Shown: positions 49,505 to 60,700 of the stretch, one piece after another
Numbering within the stretch: position 1 is the first letter of the stretch
How the letters are laid out: every line of letters starts with the position of its first letter
Source: Candidatus Contendibacter sp.
GTDB lineage: Bacteria; Pseudomonadota; Gammaproteobacteria; Competibacterales; Competibacteraceae
Reading direction: 5' to 3'
Assembly (NCBI GenBank): GCA_029624765.1
Contig: JARSSO010000013.1
Span: forward strand, 79,094 to 143,093
Length of the DNA: 64,000 nt
Translations under genes and position numbers: made by a program
The notes under the pieces: model-generated
What the model was told of the DNA's origin: nothing
The model's input: the letters and a program-made list of their open reading frames with translations, nothing else
Databases searched by the model: none

Positions 49505-50677
49505 ATGATGGAGTTATTGTGGTTGCTGCTGCCGGTCGCCGCGGCCTCGGGCTGGTGGATGGCCCAGCGCGAACATGCCGGGCGGCGCAACCGCGCGACC
49601 GCTCGCAGCACCGAATACTTCAAGGGATTGAATTATCTGATCGAGGACAAGCCCGATCAGGCCATTGAGGTATTCACTCGCATGGCCGGCGTCGACCGGA
49701 ATACCGCCGAAATCCATCTGATCCTGGGCAATCTGTTTCGGCGCCGCGGCGAGGTGGATCGAGCGATCCACATTCATGGCAGCCTGATTGCCCGGTCCGC
49801 CTTGACGGCCGATCAGCGGTGCCGGGCCCTGCTTGAACTGGGCGAGGATTATTTGCGGGCGGGCCTGTTCGACCGGGCCGAGGAGTTGTTTCGGGAGTTG
49901 CTGGAGCAGCCCGATCACACCGAGGTTGCCCTGTCCCGCCTGATCCATATTTTCCAGCAGGAAAAGGATTGGCGCCAGGCCATTGCCTACTGCGACCGGC
50001 TGGAACGCCTTGGCGGTGCGTCCAGGCGGCGGGAGACCGCGCATTTTTGCTGTGAACTGGCCGAGGAAGCCAGCCAGCGACACCAGGGCGATGAAGCCAG
50101 GACCTGGTTGCACGATGCGCTGGCGCGCGATCCTCACTGTGCTCGGGCCAATTTGTTGTTGGGACACTTGGCGATGGAGGCGAGAGATCCGCGCGCGGCC
50201 ATTGCCGCGTTCCAGGCGGTCGAACGACAGGATCGAGGGTATTTTCCGGAAGTGATCGCGCCGCTTGGCCGGTGTTACGAGGCGCTGAATCGGCTTGACG
50301 AGTGGGGAGCGTATTTGCGGGAAGTGCAGCAGCGGGACCATGGAGGCCGAATCACCGATGTTCTGGCGGATTGGCTGTTGCGGCGGGAGGGCGAGGAAGC
50401 GGCGCTCCGGTTTCTCGAACGCGAACTGCAGGAATATCCCACCCTGTTGGGCTTGCGCCGGCTGATTGAAATCCAGTTGGCCCGCGGCGAGGGCGGAGGA
50501 TACGCGGGTCTGCGCGCCTTGCACTGTGTCAGCACGCAGATGCTCAATGGCGTTGCCCGCTACCGTTGCGCCAATTGCGGTTTCGTCGTCAAGACCCTGC
50601 ACTGGTGCTGTCCCAGTTGCCAGCAGTGGAACACCATCAAGCCGATGCCGGATCTGGTCATGAAGACCAGCGCCTAG
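49505..50677 (+). CDS. lapB: LPS assembly protein LapB
   Basis: This 390-residue protein has an N-terminal membrane anchor (MMELLWLLLPVAAASGWWMA), multiple TPR repeats through about residue 340 and a C-terminal rubredoxin-like metal knuckle with CANCGF and CCPSCQQW. LapB recruits LpxC to FtsH to tune LPS synthesis. The M-x-ELL N-terminus fits E. coli LapB, favouring ATG 49505. It is 26 bp after lapA. Confidence 0.95.
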   Translation: MMELLWLLLPVAAASGWWMAQREHAGRRNRATARSTEYFKGLNYLIEDKPDQAIEVFTRMAGVDRNTAEIHLILGNLFRRRGEVDRAIHIHGSLIARSALTADQRCRALLELGEDYLRAGLFDRAEELFRELLEQPDHTEVALSRLIHIFQQEKDWRQAIAYCDRLERLGGASRRRETAHFCCELAEEASQRHQGDEARTWLHDALARDPHCARANLLLGHLAMEARDPRAAIAAFQAVERQDRGYFPEVIAPLGRCYEALNRLDEWGAYLREVQQRDHGGRITDVLADWLLRREGEEAALRFLERELQEYPTLLGLRRLIEIQLARGEGGGYAGLRALHCVSTQMLNGVARYRCANCGFVVKTLHWCCPSCQQWNTIKPMPDLVMKTSA

Positions 50678-50839
50678 TGGGGGCGCGAACTCGCGTGACC
50701 GAGTGGCGATGTTTCCAAGAAGCGACGCGCTTTACTTGCGTTTTCTGGTTCCCGTCCTATGGTTGTTGTTAATCCTGTTTGGCGCTCGCCGACGGGACGA
50801 TCCGCTGGTTGACCCACTCGACGCATTGAGGGAGGAATC

Positions 50840-51202
50840 ATGAAAGTCTTGATAAAGAGTTTGTTTATTGTCGTCCTGGTCGCGTTTTCGGCCGTGACCT
50901 TTGCTCAGATGATCGACATTAACACGGCGACCGCCGAGCAATTGGACAAGGGGCTGAAGGGGATCGGCCCCAAGAAGGCCGCCGACATCGTGAAGTATCG
51001 GGAAGCCAACGGTCCTTTCAAGTCGGTGGACGACTTGGCCAATGTACCGGGCATCAAGGGGAAAACCCTGGATGGGATCAAGCCCATGGTGACCGTGGGT
51101 GGAGCGGCGCCGACTACGGCGCCCGCCATGCCGGCTGCCCCGGCCATGCCCGCCAAGCCAACGATACCCACTCCCGCGACGCCCGCCGCGCCCAAGCAGT
51201 AA
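50840..51202 (+). CDS. ComEA-like helix-hairpin-helix DNA-binding protein
   Basis: A 120-residue secreted protein with a signal peptide (VLIKSLFIVVLVAFSAVTFA), mature start QMIDINTATAEQLDKG, two HhH motifs (LKGIGPKKAADIVKYRE and NVPGIKGKTLDGI) and a low-complexity Pro/Ala tail (about residues 85-120). Such proteins bind DNA in the periplasm and pull it during transformation. comEC is 2.1 kb downstream. GGGAGGAA precedes ATG 50840. Confidence 0.92.
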   Translation: MKVLIKSLFIVVLVAFSAVTFAQMIDINTATAEQLDKGLKGIGPKKAADIVKYREANGPFKSVDDLANVPGIKGKTLDGIKPMVTVGGAAPTTAPAMPAAPAMPAKPTIPTPATPAAPKQ

Positions 51203-51321
51203 TCACGCCGGAATGGCTCCGGTTGGCGAGGGATCGCGCGTTGGCCGCCTGCGAGGCGGCCAACGCTTTATAATGGCGCGCTTTCCGGCAGCAAGCGTTG
51301 CCGCCAATCGGAATCGTGTCC

Positions 51322-52572
51322 ATGTTTCGTCCCCTCGAACTGTTCATCGGCTTGCGCTACACCCGGGCCAAACGCCGTAACCACTTCATTTCCTTCATTT
51401 CCCTGACCTCGATGCTAGGGATCGCGCTCGGCATCACCGCGCTGATCACCGTATTGTCGGTGATGAACGGTTTCCAACAGGAATTGCGGGGACGCATTCT
51501 GGCGATGACCGCCCACGCCACCCTCAGCCGCTGGGACGGCCTGGTGGACGACTGGGCGGCGGTGCGGACGCAGGCCTTGCGCAATCCCGCGATTCGGGGC
51601 GGCGCACCCTTCATCAAGGGCGAGGCGATGCTCAACAATGCGTCGCTGGTCAGCGGCGCGCTGATCCAGGGTATTCTGCCGGCGGAGGAACGGCAGGTGT
51701 CGGATATCGGCGGCAAGGTGATCCAGGGTTCGCTGGAGGATCTGCGCCCCGGCGGGTTTGGCGTCGTGCTGGGCCTGGAACTGGCCAACGCGCTGGGCGT
51801 GGGGTTGGGCGACAAGGTGACGGTGATTACCCCGCAAGCCAACGTGACCCCCGCCGGCGTGCTGCCGCGGCTGAAGCGTTTTCGGGTGGTGGGTCTGTTC
51901 AAGGCCGGCATGTACGAATACGACCGGGGACTGGCGCTGGCGCACATCGCCGACGTGGGCAAGCTGTTTCAGTATCCCGAGGGTGCGGTCAACGGCGTGC
52001 GGCTGCGGCTGGACGATCTGTTTCAGGCGCCGCGCCTGGCGCGCCAACTCGCCAGCCAATTGCCGGAGGGTTATCTGGCCCGCGACTGGACCCAGGATCA
52101 CGCCAGCTTCTTCCGGGCGGTGCAGATCGAGAAGACCGCGATGTTCGTGATCCTGACCCTGATCGTGGCGGTGGCGGCGTTCAACATCGTTTCCGCCCTG
52201 GTGATGGTGGTGACCGACAAACAGGCCGACATCGCCATTCTGCGCACCTTGGGCGCAACCCCGCTCAGCGTCATGGGCATCTTCATCGTCCAGGGTATCA
52301 CCATCGGTCTGGTCGGCACGCTGTTGGGATTGGTCGGCGGGGTGGCGCTGGCAACTCACGTGGACGTGGTGGTGCCTTTCATCGAGCGCACGTTCGGCAC
52401 CAAGTTCATGCCGCCGGATGTCTATTTGATCAGCGACTTGCCGTCCCAGGTGCAATGGGGTGACGTGACGACCATCGGCTTGGTGGCGTTCGGGCTGGCG
52501 ACGCTGGCGACCTTGTATCCCGCCTGGCGGGCGGCCCGGACCCAACCAGCGGAGGCGCTACGCTATGAATGA
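51322..52572 (+). CDS. lolC: lipoprotein-releasing system permease LolC/LolE-like
   Basis: The 416-residue FtsX-type permease begins [20 protein letters not shown] and has one helix near the N-terminus ([19 protein letters not shown]), a large periplasmic domain and three C-terminal helices ending [20 protein letters not shown]. With LolD it extracts lipoproteins from the inner membrane to LolA. A separate LolE is not present here, so it may act as a homodimer (LolF type). Its 3' end overlaps lolD by 8 bp. Confidence 0.93.
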   Translation: MFRPLELFIGLRYTRAKRRNHFISFISLTSMLGIALGITALITVLSVMNGFQQELRGRILAMTAHATLSRWDGLVDDWAAVRTQALRNPAIRGGAPFIKGEAMLNNASLVSGALIQGILPAEERQVSDIGGKVIQGSLEDLRPGGFGVVLGLELANALGVGLGDKVTVITPQANVTPAGVLPRLKRFRVVGLFKAGMYEYDRGLALAHIADVGKLFQYPEGAVNGVRLRLDDLFQAPRLARQLASQLPEGYLARDWTQDHASFFRAVQIEKTAMFVILTLIVAVAAFNIVSALVMVVTDKQADIAILRTLGATPLSVMGIFIVQGITIGLVGTLLGLVGGVALATHVDVVVPFIERTFGTKFMPPDVYLISDLPSQVQWGDVTTIGLVAFGLATLATLYPAWRAARTQPAEALRYE

Positions 52573-53266
52573 GACAGCGGCGGTGGGAGTGACGGTCCTG
52601 GAATGCCGACAACTGACCAAGACCTTCCGGCAAGGCGACGAACGACTGGAGGTGCTGCGGAGCGTGGATCTCCAGGTGCGGCGCGGCGAGCGGCTGGCGA
52701 TCATCGGCAGTTCCGGCTCCGGCAAGAGCACGTTGTTGCATCTGCTGGGGGGATTGGATACGCCGACCGCCGGTTCGGTCTGGGTGACGGGCCAGGAATT
52801 GAGCCGGCTGGGCGATGCGAACCGGGGCCGGCTGCGCAACCGCTGTCTGGGCTTCATCTACCAGTTCCACCATCTGTTGCCGGAATTCACCGCGCTGGAG
52901 AACGTGGCGATGCCGTTGCTGATTCGCGGCGAAGCGCCAGCCAGGGCCAGGGAACGGGCGGCGGTTTTGCTGGGGCGGGTTGGGTTAAACCAGCGCCTGA
53001 CGCACAAGCCGGGCGAGCTGTCCGGCGGCGAACGCCAGCGGGCGGCGGTGGCGCGGGCGCTGATCACCGAGCCGGCCTGCGTGCTGGCCGACGAACCGAC
53101 CGGCAATCTCGACCGGCACAGCGCCGAGCATGTCTTTGAACTCATGCTGGAACTCAATCGCGACCTGGGGACCAGCTTCGTGGTGGTTACCCACGATCCA
53201 GGACTGGCGGCCCGGATGGACGCGGTGTGGCGGCTGAGCGACGGGGTGTTGCAGGCGGAGGGTTAA
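52565..53266 (+). CDS. lolD: lipoprotein-releasing system ATP-binding protein
   Basis: This 233-residue ABC ATPase has Walker [16 protein letters not shown], the Q-loop region with [17 protein letters not shown] (typical of LolD), the signature [15 protein letters not shown] and Walker [12 protein letters not shown]. It powers lipoprotein release with the preceding permease. Confidence 0.96.
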   Translation: MNETAAVGVTVLECRQLTKTFRQGDERLEVLRSVDLQVRRGERLAIIGSSGSGKSTLLHLLGGLDTPTAGSVWVTGQELSRLGDANRGRLRNRCLGFIYQFHHLLPEFTALENVAMPLLIRGEAPARARERAAVLLGRVGLNQRLTHKPGELSGGERQRAAVARALITEPACVLADEPTGNLDRHSAEHVFELMLELNRDLGTSFVVVTHDPGLAARMDAVWRLSDGVLQAEG

Positions 53267-53283
53267 ACCGCCGGTCGTCGCCG

Positions 53284-55602
53284 ATGCGCCTCGCCGCCGT
53301 CGCCTTTCTGGCCGGAATTCTGCTCTTGCAGATGTTACCGGAACTGCCAGCGCGTGGTTGGACGTGGGCGTTACCCGTAGTCTTGCTGACCCTGGCGTTC
53401 ATTCCCCGTTTGCGCTTGCCCGGCTGGGGCGTTGCTGGATTTCTGTGGGCCTTGCTGCTCGCCCCGCCGCTCTCGACCTTGCCGACGGAATTTGAAGGTG
53501 CTGAACTCTGGGTCGAAGGTTGGATCGCCAGCATCCCCGATCGCGAATGGCGCAACACCCGGTTCGAGTTCGTGGTCGATCAGGCCCGGCGCGGGGAGCA
53601 GTCCGCGCCGCTGGCCGGTCAGCGTCTGCGGCTGGCGTGGTGGAACGACAGCGGAACTGGAACCGATGAGAATCCGGCGGTGGAACGTCCCGCCTTGCGG
53701 GCCGGCGACCGCTGGGGATTCGCGACGCGGCTGAAACGGCCACATGGCCTGCTCAATCCCGGCGGGTTCGACTACGAACGTTATTTGTACGCCAGGAACA
53801 TCGTTGCCACCGGTACGATCCATTCCCAGCCGCCGCCTCAATTGCTGGCGCGATCCGACCGCTATCCGCTCGACCGCTACCGCCAGCGCGTGGCGGATTC
53901 CTTCGAACGACGGCTGCCGGGCAATCTCCAGGTTGGCGTTCTGGTCGCGCTGGCGGTGGGCGAGGAGGGTGGTATCACTCCCTGGCAGTGGGACGTGTTC
54001 AACCGCCTCGGTGTCGGCCACCTGATGTCGATTTCCGGCTCGCACATCGGCCTGGTCGCCGGGGTTGTGTTCGGCCTGATCTGGATCGGTTGGAGCCGGG
54101 CACCACCGTTGGCGTTGCGCTGGCCGGCCACCCGCGCGGCGGCGCTGGCGGCGATGCTGGGGGCGGGGGCTTATACCTTGTTGTCCGGTCTGTCGGTGCC
54201 GGCCCAGCGCTCGTTCCTGATGGCGGCGGTGGCGATGACCGCGCTGCTGCTCCAGCGGTCCGCCGCCCCCAGCCGCATTCTGGCGCTGGCGCTTCTCGTC
54301 GTGCTGATCGTCGATCCCGGATCGCCGTTGCTGGCTGGATTCTGGCTGTCGTTCGGCGCGGTGGCGGCGATTCTCTACACCGTCAGCGGGCGCTGGCGCG
54401 AACGCCGGTGGTTCGGCCAGACCGTCGGCTTGCAAGTCAACATCACCCTGGCGATGTTGCCGCCGACGCTGGTGTTCTTCCAGCAGTTTCCTCTGTTGTC
54501 GCCGCTGGCGAATCTGATCGCCATTCCCTGGGTGGATTGCACGGTGTTGCCGCTGAGTCTGTTGGCGGCGGTCCTGGAACCGCTGGGTGCCGCCGCGCAG
54601 CGCCTGCCGCTGGAACTGGCGGCGCTGACCATGGAGGGCTTGTGGCACGTCTTGCTCTGGCTAGACCGCTTGCCGGGCATGGTGTTGTACCGACCCGCGC
54701 CACCGTTGTGGACGCTGGCGTTCGCGTTGCCCGGCCTGGCGCTGCTGCTCGCCCCGCGTGGCTTGCCGGGCCGCTGGCTCGGTCTGCCGCTGTGCTTGCC
54801 GTTGTTGTGGCCGCCGGCCAGTGCCCCCGCACCGGGCGGATTCTGGTTCACCCTGCTGGAGGTTGGTCCGGGCCTGGCGGCGGTGGTGCGGACCCAGCGC
54901 CATGTGCTGGTCTACGACACCGGCCCGAAACTGGGAGCCACGCTCGATGCCGGACGCGCGGTGCTCGTGCCCTTTCTGCGCCAGCAGGGCGCGATCCAGG
55001 TCGATGCCCTGATCGTCAGCCATGCCGACGGCCAGCACACCGGCGGAGTGCGGTCGCTGCGGGAGTTGATGCCGGTCAGGCGCATCCTCGCCTCGACTTT
55101 GGAGCAGACGCCGATTGAGGGAGCCGAACCCTGTCGGGCGGGGCAGGGATGGGAATGGGATGGAGTACGGTTCCAGGTGCTGCATCCGCCGCCGGCGGGC
55201 TTCAGCGGCGATGATGCGTCCTGCGTGCTCAAAGTGGAAGGCGCCGCGGGCCGGGTTTTGTTGCCGGGCGATATCGAAACCGCCGCCGAAACGACGCTGG
55301 CGGCGACCCATGGCGCCGGGCTGGCGGCGGAAATTCTGGTCGCGCCGCATCACGGCCATCGCAATTTCTCCACGCCCGCCTTCCTTGACGCAGTGCGACC
55401 GCGCTACGTACTGTTCTCGACCGGCTACCGCAATCGTTTCGGCTATCCGCGTTCCGAGACCATGGCCCGCTATCGGGCTACTGGCGCTGCGCTGCTGAAT
55501 GCTTCCGGCGAGGGCGCGCTCACCTTCCGCCTGGAACCCGGTCAGGCACTGGAAGCGGAGCGTTACCGGCGCGCGCATCGCCATTACTGGACCGCACCGT
55601 GA
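53284..55602 (+). CDS. comEC: DNA internalization protein ComEC/Rec2
   Basis: The 772-residue membrane protein has an N-terminal OB-like domain (DUF4131; VEGWIASIPDREWRNTRFEF), a competence membrane core with GVGHLMSISGSHIGLVAGVV and LSGLSVPAQRSFLMAAVAM, and a C-terminal metallo-beta-lactamase-like domain with LIVSHADGQHTGGVRSL and LVAPHHGHRNFSTPAF. It carries single-stranded DNA across the inner membrane. ATG 53284 is 17 bp after lolD. The first motif reads SHADGQHTGG versus the usual HxDxDH, consistent with family variability. Confidence 0.94.
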   Translation: MRLAAVAFLAGILLLQMLPELPARGWTWALPVVLLTLAFIPRLRLPGWGVAGFLWALLLAPPLSTLPTEFEGAELWVEGWIASIPDREWRNTRFEFVVDQARRGEQSAPLAGQRLRLAWWNDSGTGTDENPAVERPALRAGDRWGFATRLKRPHGLLNPGGFDYERYLYARNIVATGTIHSQPPPQLLARSDRYPLDRYRQRVADSFERRLPGNLQVGVLVALAVGEEGGITPWQWDVFNRLGVGHLMSISGSHIGLVAGVVFGLIWIGWSRAPPLALRWPATRAAALAAMLGAGAYTLLSGLSVPAQRSFLMAAVAMTALLLQRSAAPSRILALALLVVLIVDPGSPLLAGFWLSFGAVAAILYTVSGRWRERRWFGQTVGLQVNITLAMLPPTLVFFQQFPLLSPLANLIAIPWVDCTVLPLSLLAAVLEPLGAAAQRLPLELAALTMEGLWHVLLWLDRLPGMVLYRPAPPLWTLAFALPGLALLLAPRGLPGRWLGLPLCLPLLWPPASAPAPGGFWFTLLEVGPGLAAVVRTQRHVLVYDTGPKLGATLDAGRAVLVPFLRQQGAIQVDALIVSHADGQHTGGVRSLRELMPVRRILASTLEQTPIEGAEPCRAGQGWEWDGVRFQVLHPPPAGFSGDDASCVLKVEGAAGRVLLPGDIETAAETTLAATHGAGLAAEILVAPHHGHRNFSTPAFLDAVRPRYVLFSTGYRNRFGYPRSETMARYRATGAALLNASGEGALTFRLEPGQALEAERYRRAHRHYWTAP

Positions 55603-55655
55603 GCAGATAGCGTTCCCGCGCCTGAAGAAAGTTTCCACTGTCTTAAGCGCCTTGG

Positions 55656-55781
55656 CAGGGCAATCGCGCTATGACAAGATAAGACATTGATTTAAATGTA
55701 TATTTGGTTGCTGATGCGTCGTATCCGCATTTTGCAACCACTTGATAAATATCCACAAAAACGTATAGCGCGATTGCCCTA
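55656..55781 (-). mobile_element. 126-bp ISAs1-type MITE, copy A
   Basis: The element starts CAGGGCAATCGCGCTATG and ends ATAGCGCGATTGCCCTA, so its ends are those of the ISAs1 copies. It is flanked by a perfect 10-bp repeat AGCGCCTTGG at 55646-55655 and 55782-55791. The 90-bp interior is AT-rich and noncoding. It is the reverse orientation of the copy at 61988-62113 and similar along its whole length. It lies between comEC and ugd. Confidence 0.93.
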
Positions 55782-55932
55782 AGCGCCTTGGCACGCCGTG
55801 CGATTCCCGACGAAGCTTGATGCGAATACCGGGTAAGCAATATGTTAAATTGATCCAGTATTCGTCCATGAATGTCAGCTTCCCGCTGTTAAGGGTTTCT
55901 CGCGAATTTTTTCAACGGCTTGAATTGAAAAT

Positions 55933-57264
55933 ATGAAAATTACTCTTTTCGGCTCCGGCTATGTCGGGCTGGTCACCGGCGCCTGTTTCGCCGAGGTCGG
56001 CAACGACGTGCTGTGCGTGGACGTCGACCCGCGCAAGGTGGCCCTGCTTCAGCGTGGCGAAATCCCCATTCACGAGCCGGGCCTCGACGAGCTGGTTCGA
56101 CGCAACGGCGCCAGCGGCCGGCTGCGTTTCACCACCGACGTGGCCGAGGGCGTCGCTCATGGCCTGTTTCAGTTCATCGCCGTCGGCACTCCACCCGATG
56201 AAGACGGTTCCGCCGATCTTCAGCATGTGCGCGCCGTGGCCCGTTCCATCGGCCGGCATCTCGACGCTTACCGGGTGGTGGTCAACAAATCCACCGTGCC
56301 GGTGGGCACTGCCGACGTGGTGCGCGAAACCATCGCTGCCGCGCTCGCCGAACGGGGGTTGGGCATCCCGTTCTCGGTGGTTTCCAACCCGGAATTTCTC
56401 AAGGAAGGCGTGGCGGTGCAGGATTTCATGCGCCCCGACCGCATCATCGTCGGCAGCGACGATGACCGAGCCACCCGGTTGTTGCGCAATCTGTACGCGC
56501 CGTTCAATCGCAACCGCGACCGGTTGATCGAAATGGACGTGCGTTCGGCGGAACTGACCAAGTACGCCGCCAACGCCATGCTGGCCACCAAGATCAGCTT
56601 CATGAACGAGATGGCCAACCTGGCCGAACGACTGGGGGCCGACGTCGAAAAGGTGCGGGTGGGGATCGGGGCCGACCCGCGCATCGGTTACCACTTCATT
56701 TATCCGGGCGCGGGATATGGGGGATCGTGTTTCCCGAAGGACGTCAAGGCCCTGGAATACACCGCCCGCTCCGTGAACTACGAGGCCGTCCTGTTGAAAG
56801 CGGTGGAGGCGGTCAACCAGCGACAGAAGACTGTGCTGTTCGCCAAGATTCGCGACCACTTCAAGGGGGATCTGCGCGGGCGAACTTTCGCCCTGTGGGG
56901 ACTGGCCTTCAAGCCCGGCACCGACGACATGCGCGAGGCGCCCAGCCGAAACCTGCTGGAAGCGCTTTGGGAGGCTGGCTGCGTGGTGCGGGCTCACGAT
57001 CCGGCGGCGATGAACGAAGCCCACCGCCTGTACGGCGAGCGACCTGATTTTCAGTTGTGCGGCGAACCGATGGACGCATTGACCGGCGCCGACGCACTGG
57101 TGATCGTGACGGAATGGAGCCTGTTCCGCAGCCCCGATTTCGACGTCATCCGTCAACGGCTTCGGCGACCGGTGATCTTCGATGGCCGCAATCTCTACGA
57201 TCCCGACGATCTGCGCGAGCAGGGCTTTACCTATTACGCCGTCGGTCGCGGTGAAAAGGCATGA
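55933..57264 (+). CDS. ugd: UDP-glucose 6-dehydrogenase
   Basis: Ugd oxidises UDP-glucose to UDP-glucuronate with two NAD+. The 443-residue protein starts [20 protein letters not shown], has the substrate Lys/Asn segment [20 protein letters not shown] and the catalytic Cys in [13 protein letters not shown]-terminal NAD/UDP-binding domain has [18 protein letters not shown]. algA follows with a 4-bp overlap. It supplies precursors for an acidic exopolysaccharide. Confidence 0.96.
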   Translation: MKITLFGSGYVGLVTGACFAEVGNDVLCVDVDPRKVALLQRGEIPIHEPGLDELVRRNGASGRLRFTTDVAEGVAHGLFQFIAVGTPPDEDGSADLQHVRAVARSIGRHLDAYRVVVNKSTVPVGTADVVRETIAAALAERGLGIPFSVVSNPEFLKEGVAVQDFMRPDRIIVGSDDDRATRLLRNLYAPFNRNRDRLIEMDVRSAELTKYAANAMLATKISFMNEMANLAERLGADVEKVRVGIGADPRIGYHFIYPGAGYGGSCFPKDVKALEYTARSVNYEAVLLKAVEAVNQRQKTVLFAKIRDHFKGDLRGRTFALWGLAFKPGTDDMREAPSRNLLEALWEAGCVVRAHDPAAMNEAHRLYGERPDFQLCGEPMDALTGADALVIVTEWSLFRSPDFDVIRQRLRRPVIFDGRNLYDPDDLREQGFTYYAVGRGEKA

Positions 57265-58703
57265 TCGTCCCCGTCATCCTGTCCGGCGGCAGCGGCGCCC
57301 GGTTGTGGCCGCTGTCGCGGGAAGCCTATCCCAAGCAATTCCTGCCACTGGTGGATCGACGGACCATGTTGCAAAACACCGCGCTGCGGATCGCCGGTCT
57401 GAACGGTGTGACTCCGCCGCTGGTGGTCTGCAATGAGGAACACCGCTTCATGGTGGCCGAGCAGTTGCGCGCGGTCGGCATTCAGCCGACGGCGGTGATT
57501 CTTGAGCCGGTCGGCCGCAACACCGCGCCGGCGGTCGCGGTGGCAGCGCTCCACGCCCAGCGCCAGGGTGATGATCCGACCTTGCTGATCCTGCCCGCCG
57601 ATCACGTCATCGCCGATGGCGAAGGCTTTCGCGCCGCCGTGCGGCGGATCGCGCCCCATGCCGAGACGGGCCGGCTGCTCACCTTCGGCATCGTGCCGAC
57701 CGCGCCCGAGACCGGCTATGGCTACATCAAGGCTGGTGCGGCGATGGACCCGTCCGGGGTCAGCGTGGTGGAGCGCTTCGTCGAGAAACCCGATCTCGCC
57801 ACCGCTCAGGGTTATCTGGAAACCGGTGGCTACTACTGGAACAGCGGCATGTTCCTGTTCCGCGCCTCGGCGTTTCTGGCGGAACTGGAGCGTTTCGTCC
57901 CGGCGATGCTGGCCGCCTGCCAACAGGCGTTGGCGGCCGGTCGCGCGGATACCGATTTCCTTTGGCTGGACCGCAAGGCGTTCACCGCCTGTCCCAAGGA
58001 TTCCATCGACTACGCGGTGATGGAAAAGACCGAGCGCGCGGTGGTCGCGCCGCTGGCGGTCGGCTGGAACGACGTCGGCTCCTGGTCGGCGTTGTGGGAC
58101 GTGGGCGTGCGCGACGCCGACGGCAACGTCACCCGCGGCGACGTGATCGCGGTCGAGACCCACGATACCTACGTGGATGCCTCCACCCGGCTGGTGACCA
58201 CGGTCGGCGTGAACGATCTGGTGGTGGTCGAGACCGCCGACGCTGTGCTGGTGGCCAGCAAGGGGCGAGTACAGGAGGTCAAGACGGTGGTGGACCGGCT
58301 CAACGCCAGCCAGCGCCTGGAAGGTCGGATGCACCGCAAGGTTTATCGACCCTGGGGTTACTACGACGCTATCGACATGGAAACGCGGTTCCAGGTCAAA
58401 CGCATCACGATCCGGCCCGGGGCGTCCATCTCCTTGCAGATGCACCATCACCGCGCCGAGCATTGGGTCGTGGTCAGCGGCACCGCCCGCGTTCATCGGG
58501 GCGACGACGTGTTTCTGCTGGCCGAGAACCAGTCCGCCTACATTCCGGTCGGCGTCCCACACCGACTGACCAATCCCGGCAAGATTCCGCTGGAGATCAT
58601 CGAGGTGCAATCGGGCAGCTATCTGGGCGAGGACGATATCGTCCGGTTCGAGGATGTCTATGGCCGGGGGAATGGCGGGGAGGGAGACGATGCGCAACGA
58701 TGA
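57261..58703 (+). CDS. algA: mannose-1-phosphate guanylyltransferase / mannose-6-phosphate isomerase
   Basis: A 480-residue bifunctional type II enzyme: the nucleotidyltransferase signature [20 protein letters not shown] with PKQFLPL is N-terminal (residues 1 to about 350), and the cupin isomerase domain is C-terminal ([20 protein letters not shown] and [17 protein letters not shown]). It makes mannose-6-P and GDP-mannose. It overlaps algC by 14 bp. Confidence 0.96.
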   Translation: MIVPVILSGGSGARLWPLSREAYPKQFLPLVDRRTMLQNTALRIAGLNGVTPPLVVCNEEHRFMVAEQLRAVGIQPTAVILEPVGRNTAPAVAVAALHAQRQGDDPTLLILPADHVIADGEGFRAAVRRIAPHAETGRLLTFGIVPTAPETGYGYIKAGAAMDPSGVSVVERFVEKPDLATAQGYLETGGYYWNSGMFLFRASAFLAELERFVPAMLAACQQALAAGRADTDFLWLDRKAFTACPKDSIDYAVMEKTERAVVAPLAVGWNDVGSWSALWDVGVRDADGNVTRGDVIAVETHDTYVDASTRLVTTVGVNDLVVVETADAVLVASKGRVQEVKTVVDRLNASQRLEGRMHRKVYRPWGYYDAIDMETRFQVKRITIRPGASISLQMHHHRAEHWVVVSGTARVHRGDDVFLLAENQSAYIPVGVPHRLTNPGKIPLEIIEVQSGSYLGEDDIVRFEDVYGRGNGGEGDDAQR

Positions 58704-60048
58704 ACTGGCGTGCTTCAAGGCCTACGACATTCGGGGGCGGGTTCCCGACGAATTGAACGAAGACCTGGCTTACCGGATCGGCCGGGCCTATGCCGTTCTG
58801 CTGCAACCGCGCCGGGTGGCGGTCGGTCGCGATGTGCGCTTGACCAGTCCCGCCCTGGGCGCGGCGGTGACCGAGGGTCTGCTGGACGGCGGCGTGGACG
58901 TGCTGGACATCGGTTTGTGCGGGACCGAGGAAATCTACTTCGCCGCCTTCCATCGCGGCCTGGACGGCGGGATCATGGTCACCGCCAGCCACAATCCGAT
59001 GGACTGCAACGGCATGAAACTGGTCCGCGAGCAAGCCAGACCGATTAGCGGTGACAGCGGATTGTTCGCCATCCGTGACCTGGCCGCCGCCAGCGATGCG
59101 TTCACGATGGCTAATCGTCGCGGCAGACTGGATGTCCAGCCGGACAAAAGCGCCTACGTCACCCATCTGCTGAGCTATATCGACCCTTCTGTCCTGCGAC
59201 CGTTGAAGATCGTGGTCAACGCCGGCAACGGTGGCGCGGGACCGATCATCGATGCCCTGGAACCACGCTTGCCCTTCCGGTTCGTCAAGATTCATCACGA
59301 CCCCGATGGAACCTTTCCCCACGGCATTCCCAATCCGCTGTTGCCGGAACGCCGCGCCGCCACGGCGCGAGCGGTGCGGGAGCACGGCGCCGATTTGGGA
59401 CTGGCCTGGGACGGCGATTTCGACCGCTGTTTCTTCTTCGACGCCGACGGCCGGTTCATCGAAGGCTACTATCTGGTTGGATTGCTCGCGGAAATCCTGC
59501 TGGCGCGGCAACCGGGCGCCAAGATCATCCACGACCCCCGGCTGACCTGGAACACGATCGAGCAAGTACGAGCAGCGGGTGGCGCGCCGGTGCAAAGCAA
59601 GACCGGCCATGCCTTCGTCAAGGAGCGGATGCGGTTGGAGGACGCGCTGTACGGCGGCGAGATGAGCGCCCATCACTACTTCCGCGATTTCGCCTACTGC
59701 GACAGCGGCATGATCCCGTGGTTGTTGGTCGCCGAGCAGCTTTGCCGCGACGGTCGACCGCTGGCGGCGTGGGTGGATGCGCGGATGCGGGCGTTTCCGT
59801 GCAGCGGCGAGATCAATTTTCGGGTGGCCGACGCGGCCGCCAAGATTCGGGAAATCCTGGCCGCCTACGCCGACCAGCAACCCGCCCTGGACGAAACCGA
59901 CGGCGTCGGTCTTGAATTTCCCGACTGGCGGTTCAATCTACGCTGCTCGAACACCGAGCCGCTGCTGCGGCTGAATGTGGAAACACGCGGCGACGCGGCG
60001 TTGCTGGAACGGCGAACCGGGGAATTGCGCGCCTTGATCGCCGCCTGA
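58690..60048 (+). CDS. algC: phosphomannomutase/phosphoglucomutase-like
   Basis: The 452-residue phosphohexomutase begins [20 protein letters not shown] and shows the phosphoserine loop [18 protein letters not shown], the metal loop [15 protein letters not shown] and the sugar-binding [19 protein letters not shown]. It converts mannose-6-P to mannose-1-P for AlgA, and may also act on glucose phosphate. ATG 58690 with GGGAG is chosen over an upstream ATG (58654) that adds 12 unfamiliar residues. Confidence 0.95.
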   Translation: MRNDELACFKAYDIRGRVPDELNEDLAYRIGRAYAVLLQPRRVAVGRDVRLTSPALGAAVTEGLLDGGVDVLDIGLCGTEEIYFAAFHRGLDGGIMVTASHNPMDCNGMKLVREQARPISGDSGLFAIRDLAAASDAFTMANRRGRLDVQPDKSAYVTHLLSYIDPSVLRPLKIVVNAGNGGAGPIIDALEPRLPFRFVKIHHDPDGTFPHGIPNPLLPERRAATARAVREHGADLGLAWDGDFDRCFFFDADGRFIEGYYLVGLLAEILLARQPGAKIIHDPRLTWNTIEQVRAAGGAPVQSKTGHAFVKERMRLEDALYGGEMSAHHYFRDFAYCDSGMIPWLLVAEQLCRDGRPLAAWVDARMRAFPCSGEINFRVADAAAKIREILAAYADQQPALDETDGVGLEFPDWRFNLRCSNTEPLLRLNVETRGDAALLERRTGELRALIAA

Positions 60049-60130
60049 AACGACTGTCCGGGGGTTGGCAAGATGCCGCGATGGGGTACAATACGCGCCT
60101 CTTCCGAGCTCGTTGCAAATCAATCCTCCC

Positions 60131-60223
60131 GGAGAGGTACCGAAGCGGTCACAACGGCGCCGACTCGAAATCGGATGGGGGTCTAACCGCCCCACGTGGG
60201 TTCGAATCCCACCCTCTCCGCCA
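60131..60223 (+). tRNA. tRNA-Ser(CGA)
   Basis: A type II tRNA with acceptor arms GGAGAGG / CCTCTCC, discriminator G and encoded CCA. The anticodon loop reads CTCGAAA within GCCGA / TCGG, giving anticodon CGA (Ser, codon UCG). The long variable arm (GGGGGTCTAACCGCCCC) and the T-loop GTTCGAATC are present. Integrase-like sequence on the opposite strand starts just after it. Confidence 0.97.
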
Positions 60224-60229
60224 AATCAG

Positions 60230-60411
60230 AACCTTGCGTCGCCCGTTCCGACTTATCGGCCACGCCGCTTTCCCTTGGCGTAGCTGCAACGTAACCACAT
60301 TGGCCGCCGCGCACTGTGAAGGTGCTCTCCCGCAAGGTGCGCGTAGCGTAACACCATCCCATAGCTCGACCAGCCACCAAGTTCCATCAGGGTTTGCAAG
60401 CTGGCGCCAGC
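60230..60411 (-). pseudogene. C-terminal remnant of a tyrosine recombinase/integrase
   Basis: The minus strand encodes LQTLMELGGWSSYGMVLRYA and HLAGEHLHSA, the end of a phage-type tyrosine recombinase with the nucleophilic Tyr in VLRYAHLA. Just after (about 60310) a one-base difference shifts the frame to AANVVTLQLRQGK, the expected continuation. Nothing upstream of 60411 continues the protein; nuclease sequence begins there instead. It is adjacent to tRNA-Ser, a favoured integration site. Confidence 0.75.
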
Positions 60412-60699
60412 CTGCGCGCCAGCCGGCTGCTGGCGCTGGAAGCGGAAGCCAAGGCGGCACGGCGCGGGTTGTGGGCTGATGCCAATCCGATTCCGCCCTG
60501 CGACTGGCTGCATGATGAAGCGGCGGCAAAGCCAACATCGACCCCGATTCGATCTGAAGGAATGTGGCGCTGCGGGGCGAAATTCACCTGCCGCGAGATG
60601 ACGAGTTGCGAGGAAGCGCGGCTCTATCTGACGCAGTGCGGATTGATCCGACTGGATGGCGACCGGGATGGGGTGCCGTGCGAGGCGCTGTGCCGATAA
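60412..60699 (+). pseudogene. C-terminal remnant of a SNase-like nuclease with Excalibur domain
   Basis: The frame reads LALEAEAKAARRGLWADANP and IPPCDWL, the end of staphylococcal-nuclease-like proteins, then CREMTSCEEARLYLTQCGL and DGDRDGVPCEALC, an Excalibur calcium-binding motif. The nuclease core with its catalytic Arg/Glu residues is missing; the sequence joins the integrase remnant at about 60412. There is no credible start codon (only a TTG at 60394 inside the integrase part). Confidence 0.75.
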
Positions 60700-60700
60700 C